Below, piece after piece: positions 26,280 through 38,320 of a stretch of 64,000 bases of DNA. Within the stretch, counting starts at the first letter, position 1; every line of letters starts with the position of its first letter. The translations under genes were made by a program, and so were the position numbers. The stretch spans positions 6,076,001 through 6,140,000 of the forward strand of contig NC_071349.1 of NCBI RefSeq assembly GCF_027744825.2. Direction: 5' to 3'. The notes beneath the pieces are model-generated. The model was not told the origin of the DNA. It did no database searches and saw only the letters and a program-made list of their open reading frames with translations. Source of the stretch: Synchiropus splendidus (taxonomy: Eukaryota; Chordata; Actinopteri; Syngnathiformes; Callionymidae).

Positions 26280-26540
26280 ACTCGGTAATCTCTTTGAAGA
26301 AAAGCTCTCTGGTGTTCCACATGTATCGGAGCTCCCACTGAATTCCACCAACACAGCATGAGCCTTTATTCCGTCGCAGAGTCCTCCAAATAAACAAATC
26401 ATTTTCTGCGATTAGGACTGTAGACTCGCCAGCCAATGACGTGCAGCCTCCTAACAATTAGCGCTCTCCAGGTTGCTAGGTGGCCACGGTCAAATGAGGA
26501 ACGCATCAATAGGACTTGAAAAGGTTCCTCTGCGATCAGA
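26280..26540. promoter_or_regulatory. Candidate conserved non-coding element
   Basis: Unique, balanced stretch with CAGCATGAGCC, CTCGCCAGCCAATGACG, CTAACAATTAGCG and GGTCAAATGAGG strings, flanked by strongly AT-rich DNA. Confidence 0.3.
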
Positions 26541-28329
26541 CCTTCTGACATATTTAGTAGAATAATGGGGGAGGAGGAGCGGTGAGGAAGGAGGAGGGGA
26601 GTCCAAATGTTAAAGCTGGAATTTCCTGTGAAGACTTCTGCACATGCTTGATAGAACGAAGACAGTTTTGTCACGATCCACCGAGGAAACTCTGTGGAGG
26701 GATGATGTGTTGAGGACCTCAGTCTGCTCAGAAACTTTACGTTCTCTCACATCAATCCTACTGTGTTTACAGTCAGCCAGTGGTAGCGTTTTTGGCCGCA
26801 CATTTCCTACTTATTCACTACTGTGTTACAGTACAATATGACGTGCGATAGAAGCGCTGACCAGTCTTGGCCCATAAAGTTGAAGATCACTTTTAATTGA
26901 TAAAATGCAAAGGCCGTTGTGCCATAATGCTGATGGAAGACGAGCAACACAATTTGTGCATTCCTGAAAAAGTCTCTGGATAACAGAGTCTATAGTGGGA
27001 CAGCAGTGGTCTGCCCTTCCCAAAATACGATCCCATTGTACACCTTAATGTCTGTATTAGACCGGCAGTAATGTGAGCATCAGTTGGATTGGTCAATATA
27101 TTTTTCCACTTTTTGTAACGTTCTAAATTGTGAAGTTTATGTTATGTCTGTCATGTTGTCAGAAGTGTACGGGTTCATGTGAATGTTTAAACCCAAATCT
27201 ATTTTTTGAGTAGATTTGGCAAAATTCTGGCCAAGTTTCTCAATAAAATACATTTTCAATTTCTCACTTTTTTTTTCTAAAAAGCAACAATCATTTATCA
27301 ATCAAGAATAATTTAGAATTATTTGTGTTTCAGCAGATTTTAGTAATCGCACACACAAAGGCCTTTAAAGACATGATCTTTGTTGTAGCAGAAATAGAAC
27401 AACCAACCATGTTGCCCCCAGTGAATTGACAGAGTGCTGCGATGGCACCTTTTTGAACACATTTTAAGTGATGTGTTTATGACTGTTGTTAAAAATTATT
27501 ATGACAGATGTGCACTTTTGAACCTAAAGGCTAGCGTTCCTTTCATGCATACGTGTCACCTTCAAGTCACCATCACCAATAACCAGAGGATTCATTCAAA
27601 CATGATTTTCAGAATTATTGAAATGTGTTGTTGCATGTGCTATGTTTCATTGATGACCGTATCAGACGTTTGTAATTCACTTTAACATACTTATTGCTGA
27701 AGTTGGATGAGAACTTCATGTGAATTTGATAGGTTCAGCTAGCTAACATCAAGTGCTTTGCTTCAGCGGTAACAACGGTGAGCCGACTGAGAACACACAC
27801 AAACACAAAAGCCTTGCCTTCAAGTACAAGCAAACAGATGTTTTTCACCCTAACACTGAATTTCTTGGGACATCCCAGATTTACTGTCAACAGTTGTCAG
27901 CTCACTTTTGAATGTTGAACCTGTCAAAGCTTGAACTGCGATCCTCCTGCCGACATACGTTGTTGGTGAACTATTTTTCTGTGTGTGTCTACTTCAAGCT
28001 GTATAAAATGATTTGGTGGGCCAAATTTGGCCCCTGGTCCTTAAGTTGGACCTGTGTTTTCAGTATTCTGCAGAGGCAAACTCTCTGGAAATGGAATGTG
28101 CAACATTCTGTACCACTGCTGATGTTAGCATCCAGCTAACAAAACAACTCTAATGCATTACTTTATATCATTAATGGCTCTCCATCTTTTTTGTAAATTA
28201 ATTTTGATAATTTTGATTTTCAATATATTTTAAAATATTAAAATCTATTCATGATTTCCTGCCATTAACTGACAAGTCATCTAAAATATAGAACTGATTT
28301 TGAAAATGTCATCCAGATGATGTGTGACA
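26541..28329. other. Intergenic, nothing recognised
   Basis: AT-rich non-coding DNA; no gene, no clear repeat. Confidence 0.5.
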
Positions 28330-28720
28330 GATTGTTTTGTTTGCAAATGAGCTTCTTTGTTTCTGGATTTCTGATGATGCCAGCAGCTATTACAGTGCCC
28401 AGCCGGGCTCACAGACCCCCACAAAGAGAGAGGTGCCCCCCAATAAAGTGAAAGAAGGCAGAGTCACAATAGAGGGTGATTACCAGACGTAGCCCCTATT
28501 AGTGGGCCAGAACTGGAGCTATTGAGAAGAGAAAAGAATGGCTTCACCTCCACTTTCATTTCATCTGGTCCACCATCAAAAGCTTTGTTGACGGCTCATT
28601 CATGCCCTCAATTTGGAGACAAAAATCCATCTCGCAGCATCAAAGTCTCCGCTGGCCGGCGCTTTTTCTAATGCTCTTATCAATCCTCCGTCTGATGGAG
28701 TCGCGGCCAGAATGTCAGGT
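28330..28720. promoter_or_regulatory. Candidate conserved non-coding element downstream of nkx2.4
   Basis: Unique block with TTTGCAAATGAGC, GCAGCTATTACAG, CAATAAAGTG and GGTGATTACCAGACG strings. It precedes the CAT repeat. No gene signal. Confidence 0.35.
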
Positions 28721-28818
28721 GCATATTGGCTCCGGTGTTTTCTTGGAGAGCAGGGATGATGACACATATACATACAGCTGCCAGGTATGAGGTGGGGGTG
28801 AGAGTGAAGACCCTCCAC

Positions 28819-28849
28819 CACCATCATCATCATCATCATCATCATCATC
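28819..28849. repeat. (CAT)n microsatellite
   Basis: About ten CAT triplets, giving spurious poly-His and poly-Met frames. Confidence 0.93.
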
Positions 28850-29579
28850 GTGGCAGGGTGTCATCACCAGAGAGCCTTGAGATGTCATTTCCAAACAAAT
28901 GGCAACAGGAAATGAAATGTGGACTCACTGCTGGAGTGTTCTGAGATTAAACACTCTGGGGTTTGTTTGTATAAATCGTCCAAGACAAACTGATCGATGT
29001 GAGTGAGAGCAAGTGTGTGTGCTCCACCACCACCATGCTTGACATCAACCCAGAACCAAAATTCCATCTTTGCTCATTTGGCTTTATTTGTATTTATATA
29101 GTTGACATCGACAAATCAGTTCTTAATAACAGTTAGACATTATAACCGGGCTGGATAAACTGTCTCCACAAGAATACAGATTAATTATACGATAATACTC
29201 ATATAATTACCAACTTATTATATCATTTATCTTTCATGGGACTTAATTTGTGAGGTACTTTTTCCCAGAATATTTTATACAGCACTTTTATTAATACTAA
29301 TGCACCTTGTTGCTTGTTTCTAATTTATTTAATAATTTTAATGTTCATGATTTCAGAGCAATACATTTCTTTATTTAAAAGCATGCATTCTTTTAAAAGA
29401 CATTTTGTAGAGGTTATTACAGTATATTATGCCAGGTTAATTTATCCAGTTTAATTCATAATTTTAATCACTAATGTTGTTTTTTGAGAGCTATCGTTCC
29501 ATAAAAAATATTAAAATAATTTGCTCAAATAATAGCACCATAACCACTTATACTGCTACACAAATACTACAATTGATTT

Positions 29580-30380
29580 TAAAGTAATTAACATAGTGAT
29601 AGTAGTACCACTAAATTATGCCAGCAACTTCTTCTACTCCAGCTACACACCAGTAAAACTACAGTAGTACTAGAGGTATTTGTTTTTATAGTAATAGTTG
29701 TTAAAGTGCTATTGGAGAAAATAAATGGAGTAAAAATGCAGTTGAGGTAGTAACAGCAGCATTGGGTTGTAGGATTGAAGGTACAGTGATGTAGTAGTTC
29801 TAACACTAGTAGATTTCACGTATTAATCAAGGTAGTATTAGAGGAACAACTGAATCAGTGCTAGCAACCAGTTATCAGAATAGTACAGCAGAAACTGAAG
29901 AAGCTGCAGTGCTGAACAAAGATAGTATGTTAGCTGAATACTTGTAGTAAGAATCAATGTAAAAGCGGACCTTGTGAATATAGTGAGTAAGTACAAACAG
30001 TCACCTAGGTGGTTGTCAGGAAAAAAGAAGAAGAAAGGATATAAGAGCAAAAAGTAAGTTCAAAGAAAAATGAATAGTAGCAGTCGAGTAAGTGAAGAGT
30101 AAATAAAGTAGAAGTAACTTTACCAGTGTCAGTAGTGATTGAAGTTGTAGTAATATAATTTGAAATATCAGTGGCAGTTGTTTTAAATATAGAAAGATTT
30201 AGATGAAGAAGCAGGTGTATTTAATACCACATTAACCTCAAATGAAGACTGGAGGTATTAGTGACAGTAATATGGTTGAAATAGAGGTGGTGTTCTGTTG
30301 TAGTACGACCAGTAGTAGTAGATAAAAATCAGGGATTGGCAATTGTAATTATCGTGGCAGTAATTGGTATTGCAAATGGA
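29580..30380. repeat. Degenerate GTA-triplet tract
   Basis: Over about 800 bp the plus strand repeats TAGTAG, GTAGTA, AGTAGTACC and GTAGCAG phrases with interruptions, as in a decayed trinucleotide repeat. It has no coherent long frame on either strand. Confidence 0.55.
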
Positions 30381-30465
30381 TTATGAGGTTGTATGCATTT
30401 ATAATTTAGTCACGAGTAGAGTGGTGCTGTTATTTGAGCCGGATATATTGAGGCAAACTATTTTT

Positions 30466-30473
<8 letters not shown>

Positions 30474-30500
<27 letters not shown>
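30474..30500. repeat. (AAAAC)n pentanucleotide repeat
   Basis: Five copies of AAAAC/CAAAA in tandem downstream of nkx2.4. Confidence 0.85.
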
Positions 30501-30740
30501 TTATAGTAAATTAAACTAAAGTACACTAAACTAATCGTAATATTAAAAATAGGTCAAGGTCTAAAAGTTCAAACTGTAAATAAATATTGATGGCATGTGT
30601 GTTCATATGGCAGCAATATCATCGCTGTTTCTCCCAAAACTGTCACCACAACTGGACCTTGAGTTCCGCCGCGGCACAACACAACACATCTGAATAGAAA
30701 ATGAAAAGTTCTTCATGAAACCTTCTCACACTTCAAGTTA

Positions 30741-30746
30741 TTTATT
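30741..30746 (-). terminator. Candidate polyadenylation signal of nkx2.4
   Basis: AATAAA on the minus strand, about 305 bp past the stop codon and followed by a GT-containing stretch. It is the first canonical hexamer I noticed downstream. Placement is inference; no transcript data are available. Confidence 0.45.
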
Positions 30747-31051
30747 GTTAAAACGTTTGTTTGCTTTCAAACACGTACAGCAGCCATTTTGTCTTTAACT
30801 TACAAAAAGAGGAAACATAAAGGCGTCGTTATTCTGTTAATATACAAGTCCCTACTTTAACATGGTGGATACAGCAGAGTGACAGAGTACCAGCAGTGAA
30901 GGTGAGGTGTCGGTCCTGGTCCAGAACAAAAGGTCCACAGTCAGGTCCATAGTAATAGACTCCCCCACTCTGGAGAAGGTGCTGGTGCGAGTCCCCAAAC
31001 GTGACAGAATATATATTTAGATTTGTTAAAAAAAAAAAAAAAAAGTGAGTC

Positions 31052-33490
31052 CTACCACGTTCTGCCGTAAAGCAGGTTCGAGTTCACCATGGTACCGGTG
31101 TAGTCTACAGCGGAAGTGTCCATCTGGGCCATGTTGAGCTGCAGGGAGGGGGGGCTGGGCGACATCTCCTCCAGATCCATCACCTGTTGCTGTTGAGCAA
31201 GGCTGCTGGCCGAGGATGCGAGCACCACTCCGGCTCCGTTCTGATGGATCTGCGTGGGTGTGTTGGAGCCGTTCTGACACGGTTTCCCGTCCTTGACTAG
31301 AACCGGCACCGCGACGCGCCGCGGCGACTGCGCCTGCGCCTGCTGACACATGGTTCCGTCCTGCTGCTGCTGTTGCTGCTGCTGTTGGGCCGCCTTGTCC
31401 TTGGCCTGGCGCTTCATCTTGTACCGATGGTTCTGGAACCAGATCTTGACCTGGGTCGGGGTGAGGTGGATCATGCTGGCGAGGTGCTCCCTCTCCGGGG
31501 CGGACAGGTACTTCTGCTGCTTGAACCGTCTCTCCAGCTCGTAGACCTGGGCCTGAGAGAACAGGACGCGTCGCTTCCTCCGGGGCGCGGCGTGCAGGGA
31601 AGACATGGTCTTGGCGGCGTCCCCCATCCCGGCCAGGCCGCCCATGCCGCCCATGTTCATACCTGTGGAAGGTCCCATGAATCTAGAAACTTAAACATAT
31701 ACAATACACACGTGCGTTCAATGGAGCAGAAGAGGAGAACACTGTTTCGTCTGAATAATAAAACATGGAAGATAAAGGGAATTTAGAAACCAGAAAAACA
31801 CGCCTCTAATATAATGAAAACATGATGCTTAAACTCTCATTCAATAAACGAAAAATCATTTTAATAATCGCTCATTATTCAGTTGAGTCGACAAATAAAT
31901 TTCATCAAATTACAAATTCTAACTGAACAATATGTTCAGTGCGCTTATATAGTTTTGCTGCCGGTGCAGTCATTTCTTTTATTATAAATTGGGAAGGTAA
32001 TATTCACCCCAAACTGTCGTAAAATGATAGTGTCATGCAAGAAAAAAAAGTCATGTTTTATCATAAATATGAGACTTGCTAAATTATTTTCACGTTAAAA
32101 GTCAACAAAGTTACTAATAATAATTCCGTTCATTATTAAATATCGAAGACAACTTTTCTCGATCATCGTTGTCTCACTTTTAACCTGATAACTCTTTATT
32201 CATTTCATATAATTAAATTAAACTAGTGTCTGTTCAGTACTGTAAAAATACAAGTACGTATTTTCCATCAGAAAAGACACGTCTTTAACTTCAAATTCAT
32301 GCCTTAATATTGATCTTAAATCATACAATATTTCCAACTGAAGCGTCTTAAATCCACTCCTGTTATTTCGACTGAAAATGGATTTTGACGTAAGAATCTT
32401 AACTTGTCGTCCAGGTTAACTTGGATTCTAAAAATGTCTTTGCTCAGTTGACAACACGCTCAAGTTTGATATTCAATATTAGTTTAAAATGTACGTTAAC
32501 TTAAATGAATCAATTCATAATGGGGAAAAAAATAGCCAACCTTGTCAAAGTAATTGTTTTCTGCGTGTCATGAGGACTTTCTTTTCTAGCAATAATAATA
32601 ATACTAATAACACTTTTTGTTATTATTATCTAGTATTCTATCTTAGATGTTGTCATTTTTTTAATTAAATGTTTATCTTTTAAAGGGGGAAAAAACTCAG
32701 CCAAATTTCTCTTAAGATGAAATACAATTTCATACTGCTGATGAATTTCCAGGACGAGCATTTCAAACCAAATATAAAAACATTTATGTCATTCAGGGAT
32801 AAAACCAAAACAACGCTCCTTTAAATTATCAAAAAAAAATATTTATCTCTATTTGAAGAGAATTAAATTAAATTCTTACATATTATTGCACAAAATAAAA
32901 TGAACAAATGTGGAGTAAAAAGAAAAACCATTTGGTTTTTAATTTAAGCAACTGAAAATGCAGATAGAATATCAGCAAAATATAATGAACCACGAATAAA
33001 GTCAGCTCATCGAATCTGCAACATCATTTCTCTTCATGAAATATTAAAAATAATAAAGATCCAGACTTGAAATAATGATCTCCTTTTCAGATTTAATGAT
33101 GAGAATAATTTTAAAATGGAATTAAATCGTTATGTCGTTCAAGAACTTACTTGTAGAGTATCTGGGATCTGGGTTGGCGCTGTACCAGCCTGTTGCTGCA
33201 CTAGTCCTCATGCTCTCCTGGTACGACGGCAGCTCCCCCATGTTCCCAATGCCCCCGTTGCAGTAGCCCCCCATGGCGCTGTGGGAGAACTGGGAGACGG
33301 TGTGCGGCATGTGGTAGGTGGCGTTGTGACCCATGGAGTGCTGCTGCATCCCGGCCTGAGACACCTGAGTCTGCCGGTAGCCGAGGTTCCCCGCTGCGTC
33401 CATGCCACCGAACTTCTTGTAGGTCTCCTCGATTGGACTCAAAATATCTGTGACTGAAAAAGGCGTAGTGTGTTTTGGGCTCAACGACAT
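31052..33490 (-). CDS. nkx2.4: NK2-family homeobox transcription factor Nkx2.4, two coding exons
   Basis: Coding exon 1 runs 33490 to 33151 and exon 2 runs 31689 to 31052, giving 325 aa. The donor is GTAAGT at 33150-33145 and the acceptor AAG ends at 31690; the split codon restores the ISRFMGP stretch known from NKX2-1 and NKX2-4. Seen in the protein: TN motif near residues 10-20 ([10 protein letters not shown]), homeodomain about 150-209 with WFQNHRY (Asn51, NK2-type Tyr54), nine glutamines at about 215-223, NK2-specific domain about 235-251, and the C-terminal LLYGRTW signature. [29 protein letters not shown] and LEEMSPSP match NKX2-4 better than NKX2-1. The family is nuclear and binds CAAG-core sites; fish Nkx2.4 marks hypothalamus. 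It is a little shorter than human NKX2-4 because alanine and proline tracts are absent. Which teleost co-orthologue (2.4a or 2.4b) it is cannot be settled here; linkage to the nkx2.2a-like gene favours 2.4a. Confidence 0.95.
31690..33150 (-). other. Intron of nkx2.4
   Basis: This is a 1461-bp GT-AG intron, phase 1, AT-rich with no coding signal. The acceptor has a weak pyrimidine tract. A second AG lies 7 nt further in (TTTCTAG), but using it would shift the frame, so the upstream AG is the expected site. Confidence 0.9.
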
Positions 33491-33690
33491 GGTTCAGAAA
33501 GCAGGTAGATAGTTGGAGCAGATGTTCGGCTCTCTCCTGGCTGGACGTCTACGTAAGAGAGCGCTCTAGTGCGCCTGAGATCCTATTGATCGCCTTGGAG
33601 GAGGAGGCGAGACCAGGGCGCTCTTAGCCCGGTTTATTGGAGCCAGGAGCCGGTTTATGACAAACACGGGGGCGGAGCCACGGAGGTGGA
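33491..33690 (-). promoter_or_regulatory. 5' UTR and proximal promoter of nkx2.4
   Basis: Just upstream of the nkx2.4 ATG, the sequence turns GC-rich compared with its surroundings. On the minus strand it carries a CCAAT box (33636-33640) and a GC box matching Sp1 (GGGGGCGGAG read on the plus strand at 33668-33677). No clear TATA box was found. The transcription start is not determined. Confidence 0.5.
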
Positions 33691-34350
33691 AAAAAAACGG
33701 CAAACAATCAGATAGTGAACTCACGAGTCCAAACATCTGTGGGTTGGAATAAAACATACTTTTACTTGCTTTTCTTTCGAAAGCGCAATTCGCTTTAAAA
33801 TGTTCCAGGTGACGTATCAAGATGCTCCTGAGAACGTCAGACTTCAGTCCAGGACCACCTTCACTCTCGTCAAGAAGCTTGTTTTAAGAGGAAATTGTTG
33901 AGGAAAGTTTGTTTATTTAAAAACATTGTCTTCTTTTCTTCCCGACCTTTATTGAAAACCGTACATTATCTACCTTATTAAATAAAGACACGTCTGAAAT
34001 GGCTCAATATCTTCCACTTAGTTACGATATAAAACTATATATTGATGAATATAATGGACATTTTTAAAGTCATTTATTTGCGAGTATTTGCATTTGAAAA
34101 TGTCTTTTCACGATATTTATAGTGACTATTTTTAAATATTCAATATTGTTGTCATCATTATTTTTATTCATGTTCATTCATGGAGAAAGCAATCATAGTA
34201 TCTTCTGCAGCGCTTTTACTCAAATGTGATGTATCAATGACTCCATGATCTAACTTTGATCAGCAGACAGAATGATCTTTTGTGAAGAAGAGGGTGCCTC
34301 ACTGATTCCTTCTGACTTAAAAATAACTTTTCTGAAAGTGACGAATACTC

Positions 34351-34352
<2 letters not shown>

Positions 34353-34430
<78 letters not shown>
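34353..34430. repeat. (AT)39 microsatellite upstream of nkx2.4
   Basis: A pure AT dinucleotide run of 78 bp. Confidence 0.97.
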
Positions 34431-34434
<4 letters not shown>

Positions 34435-34839
34435 GGTTTCTTTGAAATGACTGTTTGAATATTCAGCAAGATAAAAATGATCCTAAAATATCAACATAAA
34501 TATCTTGTTATTTTTCCACGTAATAAGTCAAACCGCACCATTATAGTTTTGCAGTGCATGAATTTACATTTAAGAATAAACTTTAACTCATTTTCTTACG
34601 TACTTCATGTAAAAAAATACATAATAAATCATTTTGTTTTGATCTTTGAAATATTCATAAGCCACTGTTTTTACTCCTTTCCCTACTTTTAAACTTTTTC
34701 CAGCGTGTAAAGGTGAGTAGAGTCGCTTTGTAACTTGATAGATCACGTGAGTGTGGCATTTCTGAAGTCCACTGAGCACCACCAGGAAGATCCACCTCAC
34801 CAAATGTTGATTTAAAATGAATAAATAACTACAAGAATC

Positions 34840-35234
34840 GCTTATTTTGGAGATGGCATTGTGTCCTCGAGTGTTTGCGGACCGCTCCCGTCATTAGCGA
34901 TGACTCAATGGCATCAATTTAAGCCCAGAGTCGGCATCCAAGGGAGAGTTCCTCCATCTTTTTCGGGTCATATTATGCACCAGGAGGGAATTCCACTTTT
35001 TTTGCAGGGACTCTGAGAGCCCTCTGACAACAGGAGAGTCACTGAGTGCCATCAGCGAGAGCCACAATGAACTTCGGTGACTCCTTAAGCTTCATTTCTG
35101 CCCTGACGGAGCGAACACGACGAAAATAACAAACCCGAGAGAGCGAGGAGTTGTGTTTCTTTGTCACCATCAGCTGACACAAACCAACAGAGCAGCCACA
35201 TTTCATTGGGAGGCATCAAAGTTGGTTCATCACT
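34840..35234. promoter_or_regulatory. Candidate conserved non-coding element 1.4-1.7 kb upstream of nkx2.4
   Basis: A unique block with CGTCATTAGCGATGACTCAATGG (AP-1-like and homeodomain cores), CATCAATTTAAGC, TCATATTATGCACC, CATCAGCTGACAC (E-box) and TTTCATTGGG strings. It stands out from the AT-rich DNA on either side. Confidence 0.4.
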
Positions 35235-38084
35235 GACTCAACGCTCACTCTCTGACATGTTGTTATCGCTGTTTGATCGTTGATAACGGAATAATAGACA
35301 GGAGTACACATGATTCTTTTCTAATGTCAACATTATTTGACTGAATTCAACTTGTAAATTCCAATAAAACTTTTATTGAATATCTTTTGAATGATAAAAA
35401 GCCACATATTTTAATTTCTTTCTCGATTTAGGGGTGAAAGCATATATATATTTTAGTACTTATTTGAGCACTTTAGTTTTAAGGGCCACGCCAAAGTCAG
35501 GTTACAGTTGACGCACACGTTGATCACGCATTGCTGGACAAAGAAAGGTCATTCGCTCTTTTGCCGAAATACAAGCTGGAAACGAGTCACATGATGGAAA
35601 CATCTGTTAAATACTGCGAAACTGAAATTGAATTTTGACTTTCACGTTAATATATGCATTTAACTGTCGTTTACTTTCATGCTACTTTGGAGTAGAAATT
35701 GTCACTATTAAGTCAAAACAAAGAGCTGATTTTAGTGAAAGTGGATCCAAACAAAGTGTTTGTTTTTTGCACTACTCCGTGATTTAATGAAATCCCTATA
35801 TATTCCTCCATATATTAGAACATGACGACACGATAATATTGGCATTCAAATTCACTTGTCTGTTGTATGTGTTGGAAAAAATATGTTTTTATGCATTTCC
35901 CTCTAATGATTGCTGTTTTCATGAGTATGTTGCTGTGTCTACATGCATAGATTATATGACTTTAAAAAAATAAGATATTCAATTAATGAGTACTGTTCTT
36001 TTTTATTTATTCCTCTACGTATAAATAAACAGTCTTTAATTTAAAAAAAAAAAAACCTACTTCGAATTGCATCACTTTCTTTCAAGCTTTTTCATGTATT
36101 TATACAAATAAATGAACATGATGTATGGATATAATAAGAATTAAAATGCATCATAAAGGAGTAGTTTTTAGTGTGATCAACTGGAATGTTCGTACAAAGA
36201 TACTGAGAATAACGTTATTTAAAAGAATCATTGTATTTTGAGACGATTGTAATGAGTAGCCAGGAGAGTAATTATAAACAGAATGTAAGATACATCTTTT
36301 TGCTAGTTCGTTCTTGAATGTATATTTTGGTTTCCAAGACCTCATTAGTCTTTATGTGATTTGGGGATTAAAGTTTAATCCAGGATCCTCCAGTCTGGTC
36401 AACGTAATGACTGCAGTCTTGACCTGTCGCTGTAATCTCTGAACAAACGCCTGGCGCCAGGGGACGAATCAGCCTGACAACAGGAGGATCAGGGGAGAGA
36501 ACCACACTACAAGATGATGAAATGCAAGTGTCCATGTCCAGGTCTGAGTCTGGGACAAAAGGAGCAGCTGCTGAGGCAAGATGGTGAATTGCATCTTCCA
36601 GAAACACTCGTCCGCCTCTAATGTGATTTGGAGTTAATTGAGCAAATGAAGATGTGACTTGGTCGACTATCAATTACGATTGTGGATCTGTATTGATCTC
36701 AGAGTGGAGCAGGCTGCTTCATGGCGGCCGATCGAGCAACAGCATGAGGCACGTTTCAAACAGACAAACAGCTATGTCTTTTGTAACCCCCAAATTTGAA
36801 AAGCCCAATTGAACATTCAGTGATATAGCATTCCTTGACTCCTAACAATTCATGTGTTTTGGTGTTGTGTTTTTATAAAAGCATTTTTCTAACAGTTGGT
36901 AGTTATCTAGCACAATGCTTGACATTTTTATATCTTAATGATATGTTTTATAGTTTTACTATGTTGTTGAATCAATGCATCCTCATTTCAGTCTGCTGTA
37001 TTACATTGTAAATGTCTTACTTGACAAGTTATATTACTATTACAACCGCATATAATTCAGTCAGTATTTCTGCTTATAAATGAAGTATATCAAGGCATAT
37101 ATTTTTTTAAATTATGTTACTTTATTATTGTTCCGCCAAGATGTTTCCATTTAATACTGCATTGTTTGATGTTTTATATTTAAACAACACGATAGATTTC
37201 ATTTTATTGAAATTATTTCAATAGCAAATGTGATTAACATAATCTTAATAGCTATATGAATTGTTGACATTTTAAATTATATTTTAGTGGGTTTGACACT
37301 ATTATCATAAATTCAAACCAGAGACACGACATGTGAATGAATGAACTAAAATTGCATCAAAAAATGTATGATGACTTCAAATTCTGGATTGAAATCAGTG
37401 AAATAAATATATATATAATTTCCTACCAATAATGGAGTGAGAGAGGGCTGCTGTTAGCTACTCAGGGTGAGAGGCAGGAATATCTGTCACCGGGAGATTG
37501 TGCTGGCGGACTGAAGCTGCTTGGCAGAGGTCAGCACTCTCTGAGTGTCTTTCTAGTTACATTTATGTTGACTTTGGACATGATCTTAAAAATGTTCTGT
37601 GTTTGAGAAAACAAACGCCTCCTGTCGCACTAACAATATGGAAATAAATAAATCTCAAATCATGCATTGATTGTGTCACTATGATGTGACATCCATCTAT
37701 GTTGTTTATTAATTTATTGAATTGTTTGACATGTAGATGAATGGATGAATTTACTCATCATTAGTTTCATACCTGAAGATTTTGTTGTCAGACCGCCTGA
37801 TCCGTTAATAAAAGTCAATTGATCAAATAAATAATTCATTTATATAAATAATAATAATAAAGAAATAAATATTTATTTGGATCCACATTTGTTTAGGAAT
37901 AATTATATAGTTATTAATCTTCATAAAAACAAATAGAAATCCACGTGGGTCAATTTTTGCGAAGTGACGTGTGCCTCAAAATACCAAAAGTTGTGTTATT
38001 TTCTGTGTTCAGCCAGTTTTTTTTTTTTTTTTTTTTTTTTTAAAGCACCAGGTGAGCTCTACTTGATCAAGTGAAATGACAAAA
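35235..38084. other. AT-rich region upstream of nkx2.4
   Basis: Mostly AT-rich non-coding DNA. A less AT-rich, unique stretch at 36380-36760 contains CTATCAATTACGATTG and GGCGGCCGATCG strings. A run of about 24 T lies at 38018-38041. Confidence 0.5.
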
Positions 38085-38320
38085 ATATTTTCGAGTTAAC
38101 GATTCCTTCTCCATTCTCGAAAGCTCCACAAGCACCTCTGGAGGTACTTCTGCGCTCCTTTCTTCTCGCAGATCCTTTCAGCAGCAGGAGAAGCTGCAGG
38201 CCGCAGTCAGACCTCCAACATTATGTAAATGAGCTCTCAACCTCGCGGATTACCGAGTCAGAGAGCAGGACCTCGGTCCACAGGCCCTCCACATCAGAAC
38301 CCCGTCAAAAATGGAGCAGC
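38085..38320. promoter_or_regulatory. Candidate conserved non-coding element upstream of nkx2.4
   Basis: A unique block about 4.6 kb 5' of nkx2.4, with an octamer-like ATGTAAAT at 38223-38230, GTTAACGATTCC and GCGGATTACCGAG strings. No gene signal. Confidence 0.35.

Noticed and set aside
28600..28848. Poly-Met and poly-His frames
   Set aside because: Created by the CAT microsatellite.
31026..31349. Alternative minus-strand frame of 107 codons within nkx2.4 exon 2
   Set aside because: Out-of-frame shadow of the true coding sequence in GC-rich DNA.
31350..31786. Plus-strand open frames of 64 and 137 codons
   Set aside because: Antisense shadows of nkx2.4 exon 2, including its CAG/CTG repeat and homeodomain codons.
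31052..33490. Assignment as nkx2.1 rather than nkx2.4
   Set aside because: The N terminus ([17 protein letters not shown]) and C terminus ([16 protein letters not shown]), with linkage to nkx2.2, fit nkx2.4; nkx2.1 is linked to nkx2.8/2.9 and pax9.
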